Source: Geopseudomonas aromaticivorans (GTDB taxonomy: Bacteria; Pseudomonadota; Gammaproteobacteria; Pseudomonadales; Pseudomonadaceae). From it: 64,000 nucleotides of DNA. The stretch spans positions 40,674-104,673 of the forward strand of contig NZ_JAHRGL010000013.1 of NCBI RefSeq assembly GCF_019097855.1. Direction: 5' to 3'. The position numbers and the translations under genes were made by a program. This document shows positions 1 to 9,455 of this stretch, one piece after another. The first letter of the stretch is position 1. Every line of letters starts with the position of its first letter. Under the pieces are notes generated by a model that searched no databases, was not told the origin of the DNA, and saw only the letters and a list, made by a program, of their open reading frames with translations.

Positions 1-686
1 TCGAGCGCTGCAGGCGCATCGTCGAAGAGGCCAGGCTCGCGCACGAGCAACTGGGTGAAATGCTCGCCCAGCCCAGCGGCCTGCTGCGCGCCTCGCTGCC
101 CGTGGATTTCGCCACCATCTATCTGGCGCCGCTGATTGCCGAGTTCGCCCGGCGTTATCCGGGGATCAGCTTCGACTTCGACCTCACACCGCGCCAGGTC
201 GACCTGGTGAGCGAGCCGGTCGATGTCGTCATTCGCATGGGGGAGCCTGCGAATTCGCAGCTGATCGCCCGCAAGCTCACCAGCCTGCGCCGCTGTCTGT
301 ACGCTTCGCCCCGCTATCTCGAGCTTTTTGGCGAGCCAGGTCATCCGGCCGACCTGGCGCGGTACGAATGTCTGCGTCTGCGTACAGCCAGGGCGGACAG
401 CTGGACGCTGTCCAGGTACAGCGAGCGGGTCGAGGTCGAGGTGAGCGGGCGCTTCCAACTCAACAGCGTCGGCATGATCCGGCGCCTGGCGAGCCTCGAT
501 CTGGGCATCGCCGTGCTGGCGGAAGGCATCGCGGCGGACGACCTCGCCAGCGGGAAGCTGCGGCGCGTGCTGCCCGAGTGGTACGCCCAGCCCATCCCGG
601 TCTATGCCCTCACCGAGACACGGCTACTGCCGGCGAAGACCCAGCGGTTCATCGAGTTCCTGCGCGAGCAACTCGCGGATGCCTGA
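1..686 (+). CDS. LysR-family transcriptional regulator, 3' part (N-terminus off the window)
   Basis: The reading frame is already open at position 3 and runs to a TGA at 684-686, so the gene starts before the window; an internal ATG at 60 is not the true start. About 227 residues are visible. They match the effector-binding (type 2 periplasmic-binding-fold) half of CrgA-like LysR regulators: the segment with EPVDVVIRMG, then YASPRYLE, and a late LGIAVLAEG motif are typical. The N-terminal winged helix-turn-helix that would bind DNA is missing only because of the window edge. Target genes and effector cannot be told; LysR regulators often control a divergent neighbour, which would lie outside the window. 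The family call is firm and the function is not. Confidence 0.85.
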   Translation, partial: ERCRRIVEEARLAHEQLGEMLAQPSGLLRASLPVDFATIYLAPLIAEFARRYPGISFDFDLTPRQVDLVSEPVDVVIRMGEPANSQLIARKLTSLRRCLYASPRYLELFGEPGHPADLARYECLRLRTARADSWTLSRYSERVEVEVSGRFQLNSVGMIRRLASLDLGIAVLAEGIAADDLASGKLRRVLPEWYAQPIPVYALTETRLLPAKTQRFIEFLREQLADA

Positions 687-749
687 CGCCGCCCCTCGAA
701 ATGCTCCACGCCGAGCTGCTCCGGGCGCGGGCAAGTTCAGCGACCGGGT

Positions 750-1073
750 TCAGCGGCGATGGTGATAGCCGCGGTAGCGGTAGTCCCGGTAGTAGCGGTG
801 GTATGGCTGGGAATGCCAATGCCGGGGGTAGTAGCGCGGCTGGTAGTAGTAGGGCGGCGGGCCGCGGTAATCGTAGTAGTGCGGTGGGTAGTAGTAATAA
901 GGCTGGTAGATCGGCGGCGGGCCGAAATAGATGCTCAACGGCGGCGAGTAGATCTCGACGCTGGGGTAGCCGATGCGGATGTCCACATCATGGTCGGAAG
1001 CCTCGACGGGCCGCGGGTTGCTCAAGGCCAGGCAGGCAAGCAGAGCAGTGACAAGGGAAAGGTGCGCAAGCAT
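750..1073 (-). CDS. small secreted tyrosine/proline-rich protein
   Basis: A 107-residue frame opens with a good signal peptide (hydrophobic stretch about residues 5-18, likely cleavage after VEA near residue 25). The mature part of about 80 residues holds roughly 22 tyrosines and many prolines, arginines and histidines in runs such as YYYYPPHYYDYRGPPPYYY. No catalytic motif or known domain is visible. Signal peptide plus low-complexity YP-rich sequence suggests an exported or envelope-associated protein. The GC-rich codons follow the local pattern. It is oriented like the cytochrome c gene but separated from it by about 145 bp, so a shared operon is uncertain. I do not recognise a function. 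Confidence 0.7.
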   Translation of the reverse strand: MLAHLSLVTALLACLALSNPRPVEASDHDVDIRIGYPSVEIYSPPLSIYFGPPPIYQPYYYYPPHYYDYRGPPPYYYQPRYYPRHWHSQPYHRYYRDYRYRGYHHRR

Positions 1074-1219
1074 GGTCGAACCCCCTCGGATGCCGGATAT
1101 CGCCGGTCACTTCGTTGGACCATGCCCTGAGGGGAAAATCCTGGCGTGCCGATGGACGGCGGGCAGGGTTCGGTCCGCGTGCGTAACTGCACCGGCCTGA
1201 TCACCGCGCCCGGTGCCGG

Positions 1220-1552
1220 CTATTTCAGGCTGAGGATCCACTGCACGAGTTGACTGGCCTCCGACTGGGTAACCCGGGGCCGGCTGCCTGGGGTCGGCAT
1301 CTTCGTGGTGCCCCAGTGGTAGCCGCCGTAAGTGGGCGACCCCCACATGACCGTGCTGACCAGGCGGTCCTCGACCTTGGCCTGCCCGCGGTACTTGTGG
1401 GCAATGCTCTTGAAGGACGGCGCCTGCGAGATGGACTCCAGCGAGTGACAGCTCAGGCACTCCTTCTGCGTCGCCAGCTCAAGGGCTGCATCAGCCAGCG
1501 TCGAGCTGGAAGCAAGCAAGGCAACGGCGGCGACAACCAGCGAACCCTTCAT
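1220..1552 (-). CDS. small periplasmic cytochrome c (class I, c551/c5-like)
   Basis: The frame stays open upstream, but the gene starts at the ATG at 1552: an AGGAGA ribosome site lies just before it and the product then begins with a clean signal peptide (residues 1-22). The 110-residue product has one haem c attachment motif, CLSCH (residues 32-36), and a likely axial methionine in KMP (Met85), the layout of a monohaem class I cytochrome c. It should act in the periplasm as an electron carrier or in sulfur or nitrogen metabolism. The partner oxidase or reductase cannot be told from context; ccoG and the sulfite reductase are nearby but in other transcription units. Confidence 0.85.
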   Translation of the reverse strand: MKGSLVVAAVALLASSSTLADAALELATQKECLSCHSLESISQAPSFKSIAHKYRGQAKVEDRLVSTVMWGSPTYGGYHWGTTKMPTPGSRPRVTQSEASQLVQWILSLK

Positions 1553-1713
1553 GTTTTTCTCCTGCTTCCTCGGTAGCGCAAAGGCTGCCACGCAGTCCTG
1601 CGCAGACTGTCCTGCAAGCAGTGTAGCCGCCAGGATGCGACCATCCTTGCCAGCGGGATGAATCGCCCCCACTTCTATAGCTACTTTGGATTCATGGGCG
1701 CGTGTGCTGCGGC

Positions 1714-3123
1714 TCAGAACGAGGCGATGATGCGCCCGAGCACTTCCATGGCACGCTCGCTCTGCGCGTCCCACGGGTGGCCGTAGTTGAGCCGCGCACA
1801 GTTGCCGAAGCGCCGGGTGGCCGAGAAGATCGGCCCCGGCGCCAGGCTGATGCCCTGGGCGAGGGCGAGCTGGAACAGCTGCAGCGAGTCGACCTGCTCG
1901 GGGAACTCGAACCACAGGAAATAGCCGCCGCCCGGCCGGGTCACCCGCGTGCTGGCCGGGAAGTGCCGCGCCGCTGAGGCGAGCATCGACGCCTGCTGGC
2001 TCTCCAGCGCATGGCGCAGCTTGCGCAGGTGGCGGTCGTAGCCGCCGTGCTGCAGGTAGTCGGCGATGGCCGCCTGCGCCGGCACCGACGGCGAGATGGT
2101 GGTCATCAGCTTGAGGCGACGGATCTGCTCGGCGTAGCGCCCGCCGGCCACCCAGCCGACCCGGTAGCCCGGCGCCAGGCACTTGGAGAACGAGCCGCAG
2201 TGCATCACCAGGCCCTCGCGGTCGAAGCTCTTCACCGGCTTGGGCGGCTGGCTGCCGAAGTACAGCTCGGCATACACGTCGTCCTCGATCAGCGGCACCT
2301 GGTGGCGCTGCAGCAGCGCGTACAGCGCGCGCTTCTTGTCATCGTCCATGCTGGCGCCCAGCGGGTTCTGCAGGCTGCTCATGAACCAGCAGGCCTTGAT
2401 CGGCAGTTGCCTGAGGCTGTCTTCCAGGCTGGCCAGGTCGATGCCCTCGCGCGGGTGCACAGGGATCTCCACCGCCTTGAGTTCCAGGCGTTCGAGCACC
2501 TGCAGGGTGGCGTAGAACGCCGGCGCCTCGATGGCCACCAGGTCGCCGGGGCGGGTGACGCACTGCAGGCACAGGTTGAGCGCCTCCATGGCGCCGGTGG
2601 TGATCACCAGCTCCTCCAGCGGCAGCATCACCCCGCTGACCATGTAGCGCAGGGCGATCTGCCGGCGCAGGTCGGCGTTGCCCTCGGTCATGTCGGCGAT
2701 CACCGCGTGCGGCGACAGCTCGCGCACGGCATGGCTCATGGAACGCGCCAGGCGGGCGAGGGGGAACAGGTCGGGGCTGGGGAAGGCCGAGCCGAACGGC
2801 ACGGTATCCGGGTCCTTCAGCGAGCCGAGCACCGAGAACACCAGCTCGCTGACGTCGACCACGCTGGTCTGCGCCGCCCGCGCGCTGATCCCCGGTTCGG
2901 GCAGCCCGCGCTGCGCCAGCTCGCGGACGAAGTAGCCCGAGCGCGGCTGGGCGAGGATCAGACCGCGGCTTTCCAGCAGGTAGTAGGCCTGGAACACCGT
3001 CGACGGGCTGACCCCGTAGGTGCGGCTGGCGTGGCGCACCGAGGGGACTTTCTGCCCGGGAGCCAGCACGCCGGTGCGGATCAGCTCGGCGATTTCCTCG
3101 GCAAACTTCTCGTAGCGCTTCAT
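1714..3123 (-). CDS. MocR-type GntR regulator with aminotransferase-like domain
   Basis: From the ATG at 3123 the product is 469 residues. Residues 1-75 form a GntR winged helix-turn-helix (VSPSTVFQAYYLLESRGLI region), joined to a fold-type I PLP-dependent aminotransferase domain. The likely PLP lysine lies in SFSKCLAPGYRVGW, and FYATLQVLE and GGYFLWFEFP are typical of the PdxR/YdcR-like MocR class. Such proteins are DNA-binding regulators that use PLP as sensor ligand. An upstream ATG at 3180 would add 19 residues and has an AGGA about 13 nt before it; I prefer 3123 because it starts directly at the helix-turn-helix, as in pseudomonad relatives. A much longer open frame extends antisense into ccoG and is not coding. 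Confidence 0.85.
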   Translation of the reverse strand: MKRYEKFAEEIAELIRTGVLAPGQKVPSVRHASRTYGVSPSTVFQAYYLLESRGLILAQPRSGYFVRELAQRGLPEPGISARAAQTSVVDVSELVFSVLGSLKDPDTVPFGSAFPSPDLFPLARLARSMSHAVRELSPHAVIADMTEGNADLRRQIALRYMVSGVMLPLEELVITTGAMEALNLCLQCVTRPGDLVAIEAPAFYATLQVLERLELKAVEIPVHPREGIDLASLEDSLRQLPIKACWFMSSLQNPLGASMDDDKKRALYALLQRHQVPLIEDDVYAELYFGSQPPKPVKSFDREGLVMHCGSFSKCLAPGYRVGWVAGGRYAEQIRRLKLMTTISPSVPAQAAIADYLQHGGYDRHLRKLRHALESQQASMLASAARHFPASTRVTRPGGGYFLWFEFPEQVDSLQLFQLALAQGISLAPGPIFSATRRFGNCARLNYGHPWDAQSERAMEVLGRIIASF

Positions 3124-3203
3124 CTTGTCCGGGTTGAGCGGGGTGGATGGATGGCAGTCTATCGAGTTCCGGCTGTGCATGGCGTGGGCGTTTTCCTGGG
3201 CGA

Positions 3204-4616
3204 TCAGCGATTGAGGGGCGACACGAAGGTGCTCTTGGCGGTGACGCGCACCTCGGGCTGGTCCAGGTCCGCCACTGCGAAGCGCAGCGGGGTTGCGCTG
3301 TCGCTGGCGCGCTCGGCGGTCAGCGCCACGCTCACCGCGACGTCGAGGATCTCGCCGGGCGCCAGCTGCAGTTCGTGCGCGCCCTGCAGCACGAACGGCC
3401 CGGCATCGACCAGGGAGACGGCGTAGCGATGTGGCTGCTGGGTCTTGTTGATCACCTTGAGGCGGTAGATGTTCTCCACTTGGCCGAGGCTGTTCTCGCG
3501 GAACAGGCCGCGGTCCTTCGTCACGTCCAGTTGCACCATCGGACGCACGTTCAGCGCCCAGCCGAAGGCGCCGAACATCAGCAGCAATGCGGCGGCGTAG
3601 CCGACCAGACGCGGGCGTAGCCAGCGGGTCTTGCCGCCGGCCAGCTCGCGCTCGGAGGTGTAGCGCACCAGGCCGCGGTCGTAGCCCATCTTGTCCATGA
3701 TGCTGTCGCAGGCGTCGATGCAGGCGCCGCAGCCGATGCATTCCAGCTGCAGGCCGTCGCGGATGTCGATGCCGGTCGGGCAGACCTGCACGCACAGGGT
3801 GCAGTCGATGCAGTCGCCGAGGCCGGCAGCCCGGTGGTCGACTTCCTTCCGGCGCGGGCCACGGCTTTCGCCGCGCGCGCTGTCGTAGGACACGGTCAGG
3901 GTGTCGGCGTCGAACATCACGCTCTGGAAGCGCGAGTAGGGGCACATGTCGCGGCACACCTTCTCGCGCAGCCAGCCGGCGTTGCCGTAGGTGGCGGCGG
4001 TGAAGAAGAACACCCAGAAGGCGGTGGTCGAATCCAGTTGCAGGGTGAACAGGTCGTGCACCAGCGCGCGGATCGGCGTGAAGTAGCCGACGAAGGCCAG
4101 CGCAGTGACCAGGCTCACCGCCAGCCACAGGCCGTGCTTGGCGCTGCGGCGCAGCAGCTTGGCGGCCGACCAGGGCGCCGCGTCCAGCTTGATGCGCTGC
4201 TGGCGGTCGCCCTCGGTGACCTTCTCCACCCACATGAACACCCAGGTCCACACGCTTTGCGGGCAGGTGTAGCCACACCAGATGCGGCCGGCGGCCACGG
4301 TGATGGCGAACAGGCCGAAGGCGCAGATGATCAGCAGCGCCGAGAGGAGGATGAAGTCCTGCGGCCAGAAGGTGGCGCCGAAGATGTAGAACTGGTGCTC
4401 GGCCAGATCCCACAGCACGGCCTGTCGACCACCCCAGTTCAGCCAGGCGGTGCCGAAGAACAGCAGGAACAGTGCTCCGGCGCCATACAGGCGCAGGTTG
4501 CGGAACAGCCCGGTGAAACTGCGGGTATGAATGGCGCCGCCGGCTTGCGCAGGCGTCAGGCGTGTCGGCCGCGGCTCGATCGTCTCGACGATCTGCGCGG
4601 GAATGCGTTCGCTCAT
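3204..4616 (-). CDS. ccoG: cytochrome c oxidase accessory protein CcoG (FixG/RdxA)
   Basis: A 470-residue polytopic iron-sulfur protein. Predicted membrane segments lie near residues 44-60, 85-110, 160-180, 195-215 and 335-355. The first membrane region carries the GRIWCGYTCPQSVWTW motif. The cytoplasmic loop holds CRDMCPYSRFQ and an eight-cysteine 2[4Fe-4S] ferredoxin core (CIDCTLCVQVCPTG, then CIGCGACIDAC). The C-terminal 110 residues form the Ig-like FixG domain. CcoG reduces copper for assembly of cbb3 cytochrome oxidase. The ccoNOPQ and ccoHIS genes are absent here, so it stands alone. No clear FNR-type site was found in the 260 bp upstream, although this family is often ANR-controlled. 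Confidence 0.95.
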   Translation of the reverse strand: MSERIPAQIVETIEPRPTRLTPAQAGGAIHTRSFTGLFRNLRLYGAGALFLLFFGTAWLNWGGRQAVLWDLAEHQFYIFGATFWPQDFILLSALLIICAFGLFAITVAAGRIWCGYTCPQSVWTWVFMWVEKVTEGDRQQRIKLDAAPWSAAKLLRRSAKHGLWLAVSLVTALAFVGYFTPIRALVHDLFTLQLDSTTAFWVFFFTAATYGNAGWLREKVCRDMCPYSRFQSVMFDADTLTVSYDSARGESRGPRRKEVDHRAAGLGDCIDCTLCVQVCPTGIDIRDGLQLECIGCGACIDACDSIMDKMGYDRGLVRYTSERELAGGKTRWLRPRLVGYAAALLLMFGAFGWALNVRPMVQLDVTKDRGLFRENSLGQVENIYRLKVINKTQQPHRYAVSLVDAGPFVLQGAHELQLAPGEILDVAVSVALTAERASDSATPLRFAVADLDQPEVRVTAKSTFVSPLNR

Positions 4617-4876
4617 GGGGATAGCTCCATCGGGCCTACAAAAGATGGGGGCAATGATCGGCGCATGGCTGCGGGGGAAACAGACTCAGATCCGTCGATA
4701 AAAAGCGGATCAGATTGCCGGCATCCGGCGTGGGGCGGCGCTCGACCAGGGGCACGCCGGTGTTCTGATATGGTTTTTTTAGCGGGATCTGCCGCTGTTT
4801 TTGCCTGTTGCCGCTGGGCATAGTCGCCGCCCTGATTGCCCGCTGCCGCGAGGGCGCGGGCCGGACGAGGTGGCCC

Positions 4877-6544
4877 ATGTACCAATACGACGAATACGAC
4901 CGCGCCCTGGTGCTCGAGCGCGTCGCGCAGTTCCGCGACCAGATCGAGCGCCGCCTGAGTGGCGAGCTGAGCGAGGAAGAGTTCCTGCCGCTGCGCCTGC
5001 AGAACGGCCTGTACCTGCAGAAGCAGGCCTACATGCTGCGTGTGGCCATCCCCTACGGCACGCTGTCGAGCGTCCAGATGCGCACCCTGGCGCACATCGC
5101 CCGCCATTACGACCGCGACTACGGCCACTTCACCACCCGGCAGAACATCCAGTTCAACTGGATCGCGCTGGAGCAGGTCGGCGACATCCTCGAACGCCTG
5201 GCCGAGGTGGAGATGCACGCCATCCAGACCTCCGGCAACTGCGTGCGCAACATCACCACCGAGGCGTTCGCCGGGGTGGCGGCCGACGAGCTGCTCGACC
5301 CGCGGCCGCTGGCCGAGATCCTCCGCCAGTGGTCGACGGTCAACCCGGAATTCCTCTACCTGCCGCGCAAGTTCAAGATCGCCCTGTGCTCGGCCGAGCA
5401 GGACCGCGCGGCGATCATGATGCACGACATCGGCCTCTACCTTTACCGCGACGATGCCGGCGAGCTGCTGCTGCGGGTGATGGTCGGCGGCGGCCTGGGG
5501 CGCACGCCGATCCTCGCCCAGCAGGTGCGCGAGGCGCTGCCCTGGCGGCACCTGCTGTCCTACGTCGAGGCCATCCTGCGGGTGTTCAACCGCCATGGCC
5601 GGCGCGACAACAAGTACAAGGCGCGCATCAAGATCCTGGTCAAGGCGCTGGGCGTCGATGTCTTCGCCCGCGAGGTGGAGGAGGAGTGGCAGCACATCAA
5701 GGACGGCCCGGCCGAGCTGACCGAGGCGGAATACCAGCGGGTAGCGGCGTTCTTCGCGCCGCCAGCCTATGCGCAGTTGCCCGACACCGACCTCGACTAC
5801 GGCAGCGCGCTGGCCTGCGATCCTGAGTTTGCCCGCTGGGCGGCGCGCAACCTGCGGGCGCACAAGGTGCCGGGCTACGCCTCGGTGGTGCTGTCGACCA
5901 AACCCGGCGCAGACGCGCCGCCGGGCGACGTGACCTCGGCGCAGATGGAAGGCATCGCCGAGCTGGCCGAGCGCTACGGCTTCGGCGAGATCCGCATCGC
6001 CCACGAACAGAACGTGGTGCTGCCCGACGTGCGCAAGGCCGACCTCTACGCCCTATGGCAGCGCGCCTGCGAGCTGGGCCTGGCCACGCCGAACATCGGC
6101 CTGCTCACCGACATCATCGCCTGCCCCGGCGGCGACTACTGCTCGCTGGCCAACGCCAAGTCGATCCCCATCGCCCAAGCCATCCAGGAGCGTTTCGCCG
6201 ATCTCGACCACCTGCACGATCTGGGCGAGCTGAGCCTGAACATCTCCGGCTGCATGAACGCCTGCGCCCACCACCACATCGGCAACATCGGCATCCTCGG
6301 CGTCGACAAGAACGGAAGCGAGTGGTACCAGGTGACCATCGGTGGCGCCCAGGGCAAGGCCAGCGCACTGGGCAAGGTGATCGGCCCGGCGTTCGGCGCC
6401 GAGCAGATTCCCGAGGTCATCGAGCGGCTGGTCGACACCTTCATCGCCTACCGCGAGGGCGACGAGCCCTTCGTCGACACCGTGCAGCGCATCGGCCTGG
6501 AGCCGTTCAAGGAGCGGGTCTACCGTCAGGAGGTGCCGGCATGA
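4877..6544 (+). CDS. cysI: sulfite/nitrite reductase hemoprotein subunit (CysI-like)
   Basis: A 555-residue sirohaem-[4Fe-4S] reductase. I chose the ATG at 4877 (MYQYDEYDR), which matches the start of pseudomonad CysI proteins; an upstream in-frame ATG at 4808 would add 23 unlikely residues. There are two ferredoxin-like half domains (FTTRQNIQFNWI; the second half is near residues 345-410) and two catalytic domains. The cluster ligands are CPGGDYC about residue 416 and SGCMNACAHHHIG about residue 460. It reduces sulfite to sulfide with six electrons for cysteine synthesis; a nitrite-reducing role cannot be excluded by sequence alone. The next gene overlaps by 4 bp and is the usual DUF934 partner, which supports the assimilatory sulfite role. 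Confidence 0.92.
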   Translation: MYQYDEYDRALVLERVAQFRDQIERRLSGELSEEEFLPLRLQNGLYLQKQAYMLRVAIPYGTLSSVQMRTLAHIARHYDRDYGHFTTRQNIQFNWIALEQVGDILERLAEVEMHAIQTSGNCVRNITTEAFAGVAADELLDPRPLAEILRQWSTVNPEFLYLPRKFKIALCSAEQDRAAIMMHDIGLYLYRDDAGELLLRVMVGGGLGRTPILAQQVREALPWRHLLSYVEAILRVFNRHGRRDNKYKARIKILVKALGVDVFAREVEEEWQHIKDGPAELTEAEYQRVAAFFAPPAYAQLPDTDLDYGSALACDPEFARWAARNLRAHKVPGYASVVLSTKPGADAPPGDVTSAQMEGIAELAERYGFGEIRIAHEQNVVLPDVRKADLYALWQRACELGLATPNIGLLTDIIACPGGDYCSLANAKSIPIAQAIQERFADLDHLHDLGELSLNISGCMNACAHHHIGNIGILGVDKNGSEWYQVTIGGAQGKASALGKVIGPAFGAEQIPEVIERLVDTFIAYREGDEPFVDTVQRIGLEPFKERVYRQEVPA

Positions 6545-7071
6545 ACAACCTGATCAAGCTGGGCGAGGGCGGCGCACGTCTGGTCGCCGACGATCCGTGG
6601 AGCTGGGTGCGCGAGCCGGCCGATCCATTGCCGGAAGGCCCGCTGCTGCTGCCCCTGGCGCTGTGGCGGCAGCGGCAGAGCGCGGCGGTACTCGCCGGTG
6701 AGGCCGCCAGCCGCGACGGCCTCTGGCTGGCTCCCGACGACGAGCCGGAGCAACTGGCGCCCTGGCTGGCCGGTCTGCCGCTGATCGCCCTGGAATTCCC
6801 CAGTTTTCGCGACGGCCGTGCCTACAGCCAGGCCTACCTGCTGCGTACCCGCCTGGGCTGGCAGGGCGAGCTGCGCGCGGTGGGCGATGTGCTGCGCGAC
6901 CAGCTCAGCCACATGCGCCGATGCGGCTTCGACGCCTTCGCCGTGCGCGAGGACAAGTCGGTTGCCGACGCGCTCAAGGGCCTGCAGGGCATCAGCGTGC
7001 TGTACGGACGCTCGGTGCTGGAGCCACGGCCGCTGTTCCGCCGGCGCCTTGGGGCGGACAAGGAGGAGTAG
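6541..7071 (+). CDS. DUF934 family protein, sulfite-reduction partner
   Basis: A 176-residue protein whose ATG overlaps the cysI stop in an ATGA junction, so the pair is translationally coupled. The C-terminal half has the family signature: FPSFRDGRAYSQAYLLRTRLG, GELRAVGDVLRDQ and MRRCGFDAFAVRED (residues about 85-140). In proteobacteria DUF934 genes nearly always follow the CysI-type sulfite reductase and are called oxidoreductase or CysH-like accessory proteins. No redox cofactor motif is visible. The role in assimilatory sulfite reduction is inferred from context. Confidence 0.85.
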   Translation: MNNLIKLGEGGARLVADDPWSWVREPADPLPEGPLLLPLALWRQRQSAAVLAGEAASRDGLWLAPDDEPEQLAPWLAGLPLIALEFPSFRDGRAYSQAYLLRTRLGWQGELRAVGDVLRDQLSHMRRCGFDAFAVREDKSVADALKGLQGISVLYGRSVLEPRPLFRRRLGADKEE

Positions 7072-7110
7072 GGCGGCGACCGTGCGCGGTTGGTGCATGC
7101 TCCTGGTATT

Positions 7111-7135
7111 ACAGCTGGCGGGCGCCGCCAGCTGT
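7111..7135. terminator. strong hairpin between convergent genes, likely bidirectional terminator
   Basis: An 11-bp perfect inverted repeat, ACAGCTGGCGG / CCGCCAGCTGT with a 3-nt loop, lies in the 99-bp gap between the DUF934 gene (plus) and the receptor gene (minus). There is no long T tract on either side, so intrinsic termination is probable but not certain. It marks the border between the sulfite-reduction genes and the flagellar block. Confidence 0.6.
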
Positions 7136-7170
7136 TCTGGCCAGTGAGCGTCCTGAGGCGAGGCTGCCGA

Positions 7171-8832
7171 TTAGAAAGCGGCCCACATTGCTTCGCGGGG
7201 CTCGGCTTCGCTGTATCTGGATGCGGATGGAAGGACGCTACGCGCAGCGGTTTCGCTCTGCCGCTCCTCGCGATAGGCCGGGGCATTGGTCTTGAACGAG
7301 GCGACCCGCTGCTTCATCTGGCCGGCCTGGCTTTCCAGGGCGGCGACGGCAGCGCGGGATTGTTCGACCAGGGCGGCGTTCTGCTGGGTGGTGCTGTCCA
7401 GCTGATTGATCGCGGTATTGATCTGGCCGATGCCGGCGCTCTGTTCGCGGGTAGCGCAGGCGATCTCCTGCATCAGGCCGGAAAGCTGGCCGATCGAGAC
7501 CACGGTTTCGCGAATGGTCTGGCCGCTGTGTTCGGCCTGGCGCACACCATGGCTGATCTTGCTGCTCGTTGCTTCGATCAGGTCGCGGATCTCGCTGGCC
7601 GAGGCGGCACTGCGACTGGCCAGGCTACGCACTTCGGCGGCGACCACGGCGAAGCCGCGGCCCTGCTCGCCGGCGCGCGCGGCCTCGACCGAGGCGTTGA
7701 GGGCGAGAATGTTGGTCTGGAAGGCGATCGAATCGATGACCGTGATGATGTCGTTGATTCTTTGCGAGCTGGCGGCGATTTCCTGCATCAGGGCGATGCT
7801 CTGTTCGACGTCCTGGCCGCCACTTTGCGCCGTGCGGGCGGCCGATGACGCCAGGCGGTTGGCCTGCTCGGTGGATTCGCTGTTCTGCTGCACCAGCGCG
7901 GTGATCTGCTCCATGCTGGAGGCGGTCTGCTGCAGGGCGGCTACCTGCTCGTCGGTGCGGGAAGACAGCTCCTGGCTGCCGAGGAAGACCTCGTGGGCAC
8001 CGGTGAAGACCTGCTCGCTGCTGTCGTGCAGGGAATCCACCAGCGCCGACAGCTTCTGATTGGTTTCGCCCATGGCCTCGAGCAGCAGGCCGGTTTCGTC
8101 GTGGGGGTTGCCGAAGATGTCCTGGGTCAGGTCGCCGTCGGCGACGCGGCGGGTCGCCTCCAGTGCGCTGCGCAGCGGAGCGCAGATGCTGCGGGTGATG
8201 CGCACGGCCATGATCGCGGCGATCAGCAGGGCCAGCGCGGAGAATGCCAGCAGGCCGATCAGGGCGTTGCGGTGTTGCCGGGCGATCTGTTCGCCCGCGC
8301 CATCGACCAGCTTCACGGCCGCCTGGTCGATGCCTGCCGCCAGTTTGTCCAGTTGCTGGATCTCGTCATTGAACTGGCCGAAGACCATGTCGGCAATCGA
8401 CGGGTCGGTAATTTCGCCCGCCTCGATCCGGCCGTATACGCTAGCGAAGCCGTTGCTGTAGGCGTCCAGCAAGGTGCTCGACTGCAAGTAGAGTTCGCGC
8501 AATTCGGCATTCGGGGCCAGTGCGGCACCTGCTTTCAGGGTTTCGGCGAGCGCCTGCTGGCTGGTATCCCAGTGCTGCTTGTGGGTGTGCACGGCTTGCA
8601 GGTTGTTGACGTTGAGGAAGATGTCCTTTTCGGCACGCCGTCCTTCGAGGGACAGGCGACGGACTTCAGCGGCATTGCTGGAGAGGGCGACATCGACGCG
8701 GAGCATTTCGTTGGCGGTGCGCTTCTGCGCCGCTAGGCCCTGCAATCCAACCCCGGTAGCGGCGGCGAGCAGCAGCGCGATGGAGCCAAAGGCAATGCCG
8801 AGGCGGGGACCAATTTTCAGGCGGGATAGCAT
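7171..8832 (-). CDS. methyl-accepting chemotaxis protein with periplasmic four-helix-bundle sensor
   Basis: The product is about 553 residues from the ATG at 8832; a TTG at 8850 is a weaker choice. Transmembrane segment 1 spans about residues 7-29, then an all-helical periplasmic region of about 155 residues rich in charged heptads (four-helix-bundle type), TM2 near 190-212, a HAMP domain ([11 protein letters not shown]), and the signalling hairpin with [20 protein letters not shown]. It ends in MWAAF, a degenerate form of the WxxF tail that binds CheR or CheB. It follows flgM-flgN in the same direction with a 148-bp gap, so FliA-driven transcription from the flgM promoter may reach it. The ligand is unknown. 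Confidence 0.9.
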   Translation of the reverse strand: MLSRLKIGPRLGIAFGSIALLLAAATGVGLQGLAAQKRTANEMLRVDVALSSNAAEVRRLSLEGRRAEKDIFLNVNNLQAVHTHKQHWDTSQQALAETLKAGAALAPNAELRELYLQSSTLLDAYSNGFASVYGRIEAGEITDPSIADMVFGQFNDEIQQLDKLAAGIDQAAVKLVDGAGEQIARQHRNALIGLLAFSALALLIAAIMAVRITRSICAPLRSALEATRRVADGDLTQDIFGNPHDETGLLLEAMGETNQKLSALVDSLHDSSEQVFTGAHEVFLGSQELSSRTDEQVAALQQTASSMEQITALVQQNSESTEQANRLASSAARTAQSGGQDVEQSIALMQEIAASSQRINDIITVIDSIAFQTNILALNASVEAARAGEQGRGFAVVAAEVRSLASRSAASASEIRDLIEATSSKISHGVRQAEHSGQTIRETVVSIGQLSGLMQEIACATREQSAGIGQINTAINQLDSTTQQNAALVEQSRAAVAALESQAGQMKQRVASFKTNAPAYREERQSETAARSVLPSASRYSEAEPREAMWAAF

Positions 8833-8980
8833 CCAGAGTTCCACAGTCAACCAAATGATGGCGTATTGATATCATCTGGTCGTTGCGGTTTAGTGACGGC
8901 GGGCTGCTCCGGGTGCGAGGGTCAACGTCTTGCGTCTGCTCGGCGGCGGCCTGCCGGTGCCGGACTGGGAGCCGGGGGCG

Positions 8981-9433
8981 TCAGGCCCGCGAGTCAATGC
9001 CGCCGAGGCTGCCGCGGCGGGCCTGGCCGTCAGGGCCGTAGAGTCCCTTGCCGGCGGCTTCGTGGAGGAAGTTGAGCATGCGCTGGTTGTGCTCGAGGCG
9101 ATTGCGGATGCTCGCGCCGTTGAGGCGGTTGAGCTGCTGGGCGCGGCCGGCCTGTTCGAGCAGTTGCTGCCAGGTCGCCAGGCAGCCGGCATCTTCGGCC
9201 GCACGGGTCGCCCCCGCGCGCTCCTCGCCATAGCCGAGGCGCCGCTGGGCATACTGGCGCTGGGTTTCCAGCTGCTCGATCTCGTCCAGCAGGGCCTGCT
9301 TGTCGTTCGCCAGTGCGCTCAGGCGCTGACCGTCGACCCGGCCTGCACCCAGCTGCTGGGCCTCGGCTTCGAGCAGTTGGATGAAGCGCGCCACGGTGGC
9401 GGATTGGCGGGCGAGGTGCTTGGCCAGGCTCAT
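8981..9433 (-). CDS. flgN: flagellar chaperone FlgN
   Basis: A 150-residue, almost wholly helical cytoplasmic protein. FlgN is the export chaperone for the hook-filament junction proteins FlgK and FlgL. The central heptad region, the NDKQALLDEIEQLE motif (residues about 43-56) and the C-terminal LNFLHEAAG-LYGPDG segment fit the FlgN family, whose tail is usually the client-binding end. It lies 22 bp after flgM, the normal flgMN pairing, and should share the FliA promoter in front of flgM. Confidence 0.9.
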   Translation of the reverse strand: MSLAKHLARQSATVARFIQLLEAEAQQLGAGRVDGQRLSALANDKQALLDEIEQLETQRQYAQRRLGYGEERAGATRAAEDAGCLATWQQLLEQAGRAQQLNRLNGASIRNRLEHNQRMLNFLHEAAGKGLYGPDGQARRGSLGGIDSRA

Positions 9434-9455
9434 GCGGACTCCGGAGTGGGATGGA

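Noticed and set aside
3181-4413. Upstream extension of the MocR regulator frame to about 900 codons
   Set aside because: The extension overlaps ccoG on the same strand in another phase; the regulator itself begins at 3123 or 3180.
4617-4876. Possible FNR box between ccoG and cysI
   Set aside because: Searched because ccoG is often ANR-controlled; no TTGAT-N4-ATCAA-like sequence with both halves was seen.
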